64,000 nt of DNA from Alentia gelatinosa (lineage: Eukaryota > Annelida > Polychaeta > Phyllodocida > Polynoidae): NCBI GenBank assembly GCA_950022655.1, contig OX465579.1, positions 133,642,118 to 133,706,117 on the forward strand, in the 5' to 3' direction. The translations under genes were made by a program, and so were the position numbers. Below are positions 60,176-64,000 of this stretch, piece by piece (position 1 is the first letter of the stretch; each line of letters starts with the position of its first letter). Under the pieces are notes generated by a model. The model made no database searches and was not told where the DNA came from. It saw nothing but the letters and a program-made list of their open reading frames with translations.

Positions 60176-62327
60176 TGGCCGCGACTGTAAAATGCAGCCA
60201 TCCCCTACCACAATAATCTTAACTGCCAACACATGATTTCAACCAAGGATCCTTGCTCCCGCCTTCCCCCTCCCAAAGCAAGAGTGTCCGAGGATAATTG
60301 GTCCCAAATACGTATTTCCTGGTTGCTGATATGACCTCGGGGGCGTTTAAAACTATTTTGTCCTGGCGGGAGAATCCACCGGGGATAACAGATCATTAAA
60401 CGGACCCTTGGGGTCGTACAAATAGACCCTGTTCTGTATGTCATAGAGACCCAGGGACGAAGAGGGTCAACTTTATTCAACACTTATGGATGGCTAAGAC
60501 TGTCTCAGCTACCAGACTTAAATATTATTAAAGGACAACCCTTGTACAATTTACAGAAAAGAGTCTTCATCTAAGATCCTAGATCATTAACCGGGCCCCA
60601 GAGATCTAAGAGCTATTTGAAGAGAGGAGAAAATTCCCGTTTGATAAGTGATGTCGTCCGTAGGTAGAGAAATCTTGTATAATGAATTAGTCTCTTTCTA
60701 CTGAATTTGATCCTGGGCTGGGACAAATAGGCTGTCAGACAAGTGTGGGTTTCCATAGGGAGGAGAGATTCTAATCACTGGAGGTAGTGCCACATGGTGG
60801 AGTTTTTGTTAACTAATTGCATCATTCACAGTTATCAATGAATCTAACTATATATTTTAGATATTTCGCCACTAACACTTCCGTTTTGTATTAGATACCA
60901 CAATAAACACATTTCCTTTAGTTTGTTTAATACAACTGTTCTGTGAGTCTGAATCACCTACAAGAATGCCAGGACCCTACTTCATTAAGTGGACGGGGGT
61001 ATGTAAGATATTGGTCACTTTTGTTAAACACTTATAGCCTATTTTAATATAGAAAACGTTACTACTACACAGCTAAGCCTGATAACATTTACTATAAAGA
61101 AACGTGGGATCATCATTGAACTTCATTATTGAAACTTCAATTTAGTTATAGTCTTTTTCGCTTCATTCATGAGGGATATCACCTCATTCGTTATCTGTCT
61201 AAGCTATGATTGCCAACTCATTCGAAAGAAATGTTACTGAGAATTGAAGAGATAATATGTTTGATTGCTCAATGTCCTTTTTGGATAATCTTAGAGAGGG
61301 ACTTTTGGTAGATCGTCCACTACTTGCAAGCCCCTATTCTCACTGTCGGGCTTCGGATGCCACTCACATTCACTGAGGGGACTGGATATACTTAATAAGT
61401 GGCTCATTGAATTCAAATTACTATAAGTCTCCTTGAGAGCACCTCCCAGTAATAGAATACAGAATGAGACTTGTATTCCACAAGTAAACATTGTCGTTTC
61501 AGTGTGTTCAATTCATTCTCTCTTGGCTGTCTTGTCTTTCCTGTGATATTGCTGGCATTATCCTGCCTGGCCCCCACACCTTTCCTACAAATTCTCAACC
61601 TGAAATTACGTAAATTTTGTTTGATATGGCCATATGGTGTTGTCGGTTGTATACCTGGAGGGTCATTAGTGCTTCAGTGGATTACTCACATTTGGCCCCA
61701 AGGGGGCATTGGTGTGTAGTCTCTGGATCGAATTGAATTCAACGAGGTATTGCGAAGGTATGTGGCTTTGGCTGAGTCGGGGTGGGTATGCACAAAGTCT
61801 ACAATGTATATGGAATCATCGTTTTCCTTCTGGTGGCCAGCAGGCCACTTCACCTACCACCACCTTGGCCCCTTGGATGTTGGCAAAGATTTCTGTCTGC
61901 CCAACATAATGTCTGCCCAACATACTGTATGCCACATCGAGTGCACTGCATGCAGTAGATAAGGTTGGAGCTGCAGCAGCTCACATTGTGTCTACTCGTG
62001 TATATGCAGCCACTTGCAGAACAACGTATTCTGTCTATGGTGTTGAGCTTCGGGCATTACCTACAATTGTTTGGTCATAGACATTGGTTGCAGTTAGGCG
62101 GAGGCTCGGTACGAGGCTCTGCTGATAGCGTAGCTCGGAAGAGAAGGTCCCTCAGGCACTTTGTGCGCTTATAGGCCGAGGTGATGGGTTCACAGTGTAT
62201 GCCACGGGTGGCACACGATTTCCCTAGGACGTAAAAATAAAAAAATAGGAACGTTCAGTATCAAAGAAGTACAAAATGTGATGCACCATACTGGGAACTA
62301 AATACAGGAGTTCGTTTTTGTTGCAGG
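60176..62327. other. gene-free stretch, nothing firm
   Basis: The stretch 61,700-62,170 is GC-richer and has overlapping frames of 66-70 codons on the plus strand. None has a recognisable domain, and they end in stops without donor sites. A decayed transposon gene is possible. Confidence 0.35.
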
Positions 62328-62373
62328 ATGCCAAAATTTTCAGGACTTATTTTAGCATTCCTGACTTTCCAAG
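62328..62373 (+). CDS. possible signal-peptide exon, gene continues to the right
   Basis: After a strong acceptor (CGTTTTTGTTGCAG|G) an ATG opens 15 codons, MPKFSGLILAFLTFQ, and the exon ends at AAG|GTAAAA in phase 1. A short basic start, a hydrophobic core and a phase-1 boundary are what one expects of a signal-peptide exon of a secreted or membrane protein. An untranslated first exon would lie to the left. No following exon can be identified before the window ends, and such short exons can arise by chance. Confidence 0.3.
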
Positions 62374-62511
62374 GTAAAATTTGCAGTTAATCATCTTTTA
62401 GAGAAATATATGAATACCTTTTTACAGCTTTAAAATCCACATACCATACGTTTCATACTGAATATTGTTTCATAAGGCTCTAGGGCCTTGAAACAGCTGG
62501 GCTTTGTATAC

Positions 62512-63115
62512 AATAGAACCCCGTGTAACTGACAACCTGCAGAAGCGGACACTCCTTGTATGCAGACACTCTTGCTTGGAATGGAAATTTGTCCCTCTAC
62601 TAGCGACTTCGTCGCGTCGTATTTGAAATAGGGTGAGGGCTTAGTGGCGCCCCCTACTATTAATACCAGAAACTACCAAAATAGTTCCCAAGCATCATTT
62701 CATGTGACACCGATTTTACCGACTACCAGCGCAATTATTCTCGTGGCCGATCACGTGGCAAGGCAATTAGATAACTACAGTTCTAAATTATGATTTCAGC
62801 ACAGATAGAAACAAATCCTAAGGATCGAAATAGATCTGTGTAGAGAAACACAAAAAAGAGAAGCAGGATTCAGTTAAGTACTGCACGAGAATCTCACTCT
62901 CGTGGCCCTTCAGTCTCCCACCCTAGATTGGGTTCACTCTGTCCCTATGTGCGGGAGATTCTCCAAGCGGATTCGACGGAATTCTACCGTTTTAAATATA
63001 GTAGGTAATTAGATGTTTAATTTGACCCACCACTAGCAGACATCCTGCGTAAGCAGTTATTTGGGTGCAAAAAGGCCGCCTTCCCTATGTAAGTGGTCAC
63101 CTGCAATGGCTACCC
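62512..63115. mobile_element. decayed Tigger/pogo-like non-autonomous element
   Basis: The left part reads AGAACCCCGTGTAACTGACA, then AGAAGCGGACACTCC and TGTATGCAGACACTC. The right part (63,025-63,110) has CACTAGCAGACATCC, GTAAGCAGTTATTTGGG and TATGTAAGTGGTCACC. Serial (A/C)(A/G)GCGG(A/T)CAC(C/T)-type units near both ends are the style of pogo/Tigger termini. The interior (62,600-63,000) is non-coding and includes a minus-strand CTCF-like AGTAGGGGGCGCC at 62,646-62,658. The assignment rests on memory of the family, not alignment. Confidence 0.4.
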
Positions 63116-63270
63116 TGTCAAAAATATAAATATTAATCTGTTTGGTTTATGAATGTATGTGCGTATTTATAGAAAATACATTTTGCAGGGCCTTACTGTA
63201 TATCATAACCTGAAAGATTTGTATATGTGATTATTTTGATTTATTTGGCTGGTATTAGGTGACACATTAA

Positions 63271-63420
63271 CTTATATGGGGCCATCCATAAATTATGTAA
63301 CACTTTTTTAGGGCATTTTCAGGACCACCCCACTCCCCCTGTCACACTTTGTCACACATTTTGTACCACCCCCCAAAATATTATGTCACACTTTCCAAAA
63401 CACCCCCTGCCCCCCTCATT
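63271..63420 (+). mobile_element. DNA-transposon terminus: GGGGCCATCCATAAATTATG and C-rich sub-terminal repeats
   Basis: The segment opens GGGGCCATCCATAAATTATG and continues with TAACACTT. It then repeats the word TGTCACACTTT or a variant four times within C-rich DNA (ACCACCCC, CACCCCCTGCCCCCC). Ends of this style, GGGGCCxTCCATAAATTACGT with CACGC or CACAC repeats, are widespread in animal genomes as DNA-transposon termini; I cannot name the superfamily with confidence. The other end was not found and may lie beyond 64,000. Confidence 0.5.
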
Positions 63421-64000
63421 TCCTTTCTTATGTATGGGAGCATAACATAACAGTTATCACGTCTTTGACAAAGCTACTGTAAAAGACCATTAATTTAGAA
63501 TGAGATATTACATGAGACCAAATTCCTGATCTCCTAGATCACTGAAAAGCTATTGATACTTCACCATACTTTACTGTAGTGATTAACATTTTAGACCAAC
63601 CAATTATATGCAGTGCTGAAATTTTGATCAAGCATAAATCTAGTCTGGTCTAGTCTGCTCTGGTGAATTACTACCAAAATCAACATTGTGGTACTCCACA
63701 TCTTCCTCCTCCATGTATATGATGAAATACATTTATGAGTTCAACCTGCCCACAAAATGGGCATTGTACAAAAATTGGCAGGTGGTGCATTTGGGATTTA
63801 TCCTTGTGCATGATCATCAACCCCATAACAGAGCATTTCCACCTGATGACTGCTTACCATTTACTTCATTGGTTGGGTGAGCACAATTTCTATCACACAA
63901 AGAAACCCAAAGATTATCCCTTCCTCAGCTACAGCAGAGTATATATTTCTAATAGACAAACTGGTGGGGTTCCTATATGTGTGAATAGGGTTATGGTAGA
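63421..64000. other. unassigned right end of the window
   Basis: A 64-codon frame (63,686-63,880) with KYIYEFNLPTKWALYKNW has somewhat coding-like composition and ends near a donor-like GG|GTGAGC. It could be an exon or part of the transposon whose terminus is at 63,271. No domain is recognised. Confidence 0.3.

Overview
The window is animal (metazoan) nuclear DNA, gene-poor and repeat-rich. Four things point that way: GT-AG splice junctions around short coding exons, a eukaryotic tRNA-His with internal promoter boxes and a poly-T terminator, decayed non-LTR retrotransposon fragments, and many small inverted-repeat DNA-transposon remnants plus simple repeats. There are no operons, Shine-Dalgarno sites or long open frames, and the longest unspliced frame (144 codons) is no longer than chance allows in 64 kb. 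The base composition, the mix of small inverted-repeat elements and a Tigger/pogo-like repeat style suggest an invertebrate, perhaps marine. I cannot place it more precisely from the sequence.

Layout. Bases 1-18,500 hold no gene I can support. They contain four structured inverted-repeat loci (4.6, 5.2, 7.4-8.0 and 12.8-13.3 kb), a small terminal-inverted-repeat element (9.9-10.1 kb), a dead reverse transcriptase on the minus strand (10.3-11.3 kb), a GC-rich block that looks like a conserved regulatory element (13.7-13.9 kb), a 41-bp minisatellite (13.9-14.1 kb) and a second LINE remnant (17.3-17.5 kb). At 18.55-18.59 kb three E-boxes, one an exact GTCACGTGAC palindrome, form a promoter-like cluster. 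Bases 18.6-43.2 kb are mostly featureless apart from tandem and simple repeats and CTCF-like motifs. A complete tRNA-His(GTG) gene sits at 43,246-43,317.

The one protein-coding locus I can support is on the plus strand: an exon at 53,202-53,378 and a terminal exon at 57,187-57,275, separated by a 3.8-kb intron. Joined, they encode a very acidic, serine-rich C-terminal region of at least 84 residues. It carries a GYxxPhi-type signal near its start and an [DE]xxxLL dileucine signal as its last residues. Both are classic endosome/lysosome sorting signals, so the best reading is the cytosolic tail of a membrane protein or a small membrane-associated protein. A possible signal-peptide exon of another gene lies at 62,328-62,373 and would continue past the right edge.

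No obviously new multi-gene system is present. The most interesting items are the dual-sorting-signal acidic tail, a 34-bp hairpin-bearing tandem repeat family at two loci, two perfect 26-bp palindromes next to a foldback element, the CLEAR-type E-box cluster, and several blocks that look like conserved non-coding elements.
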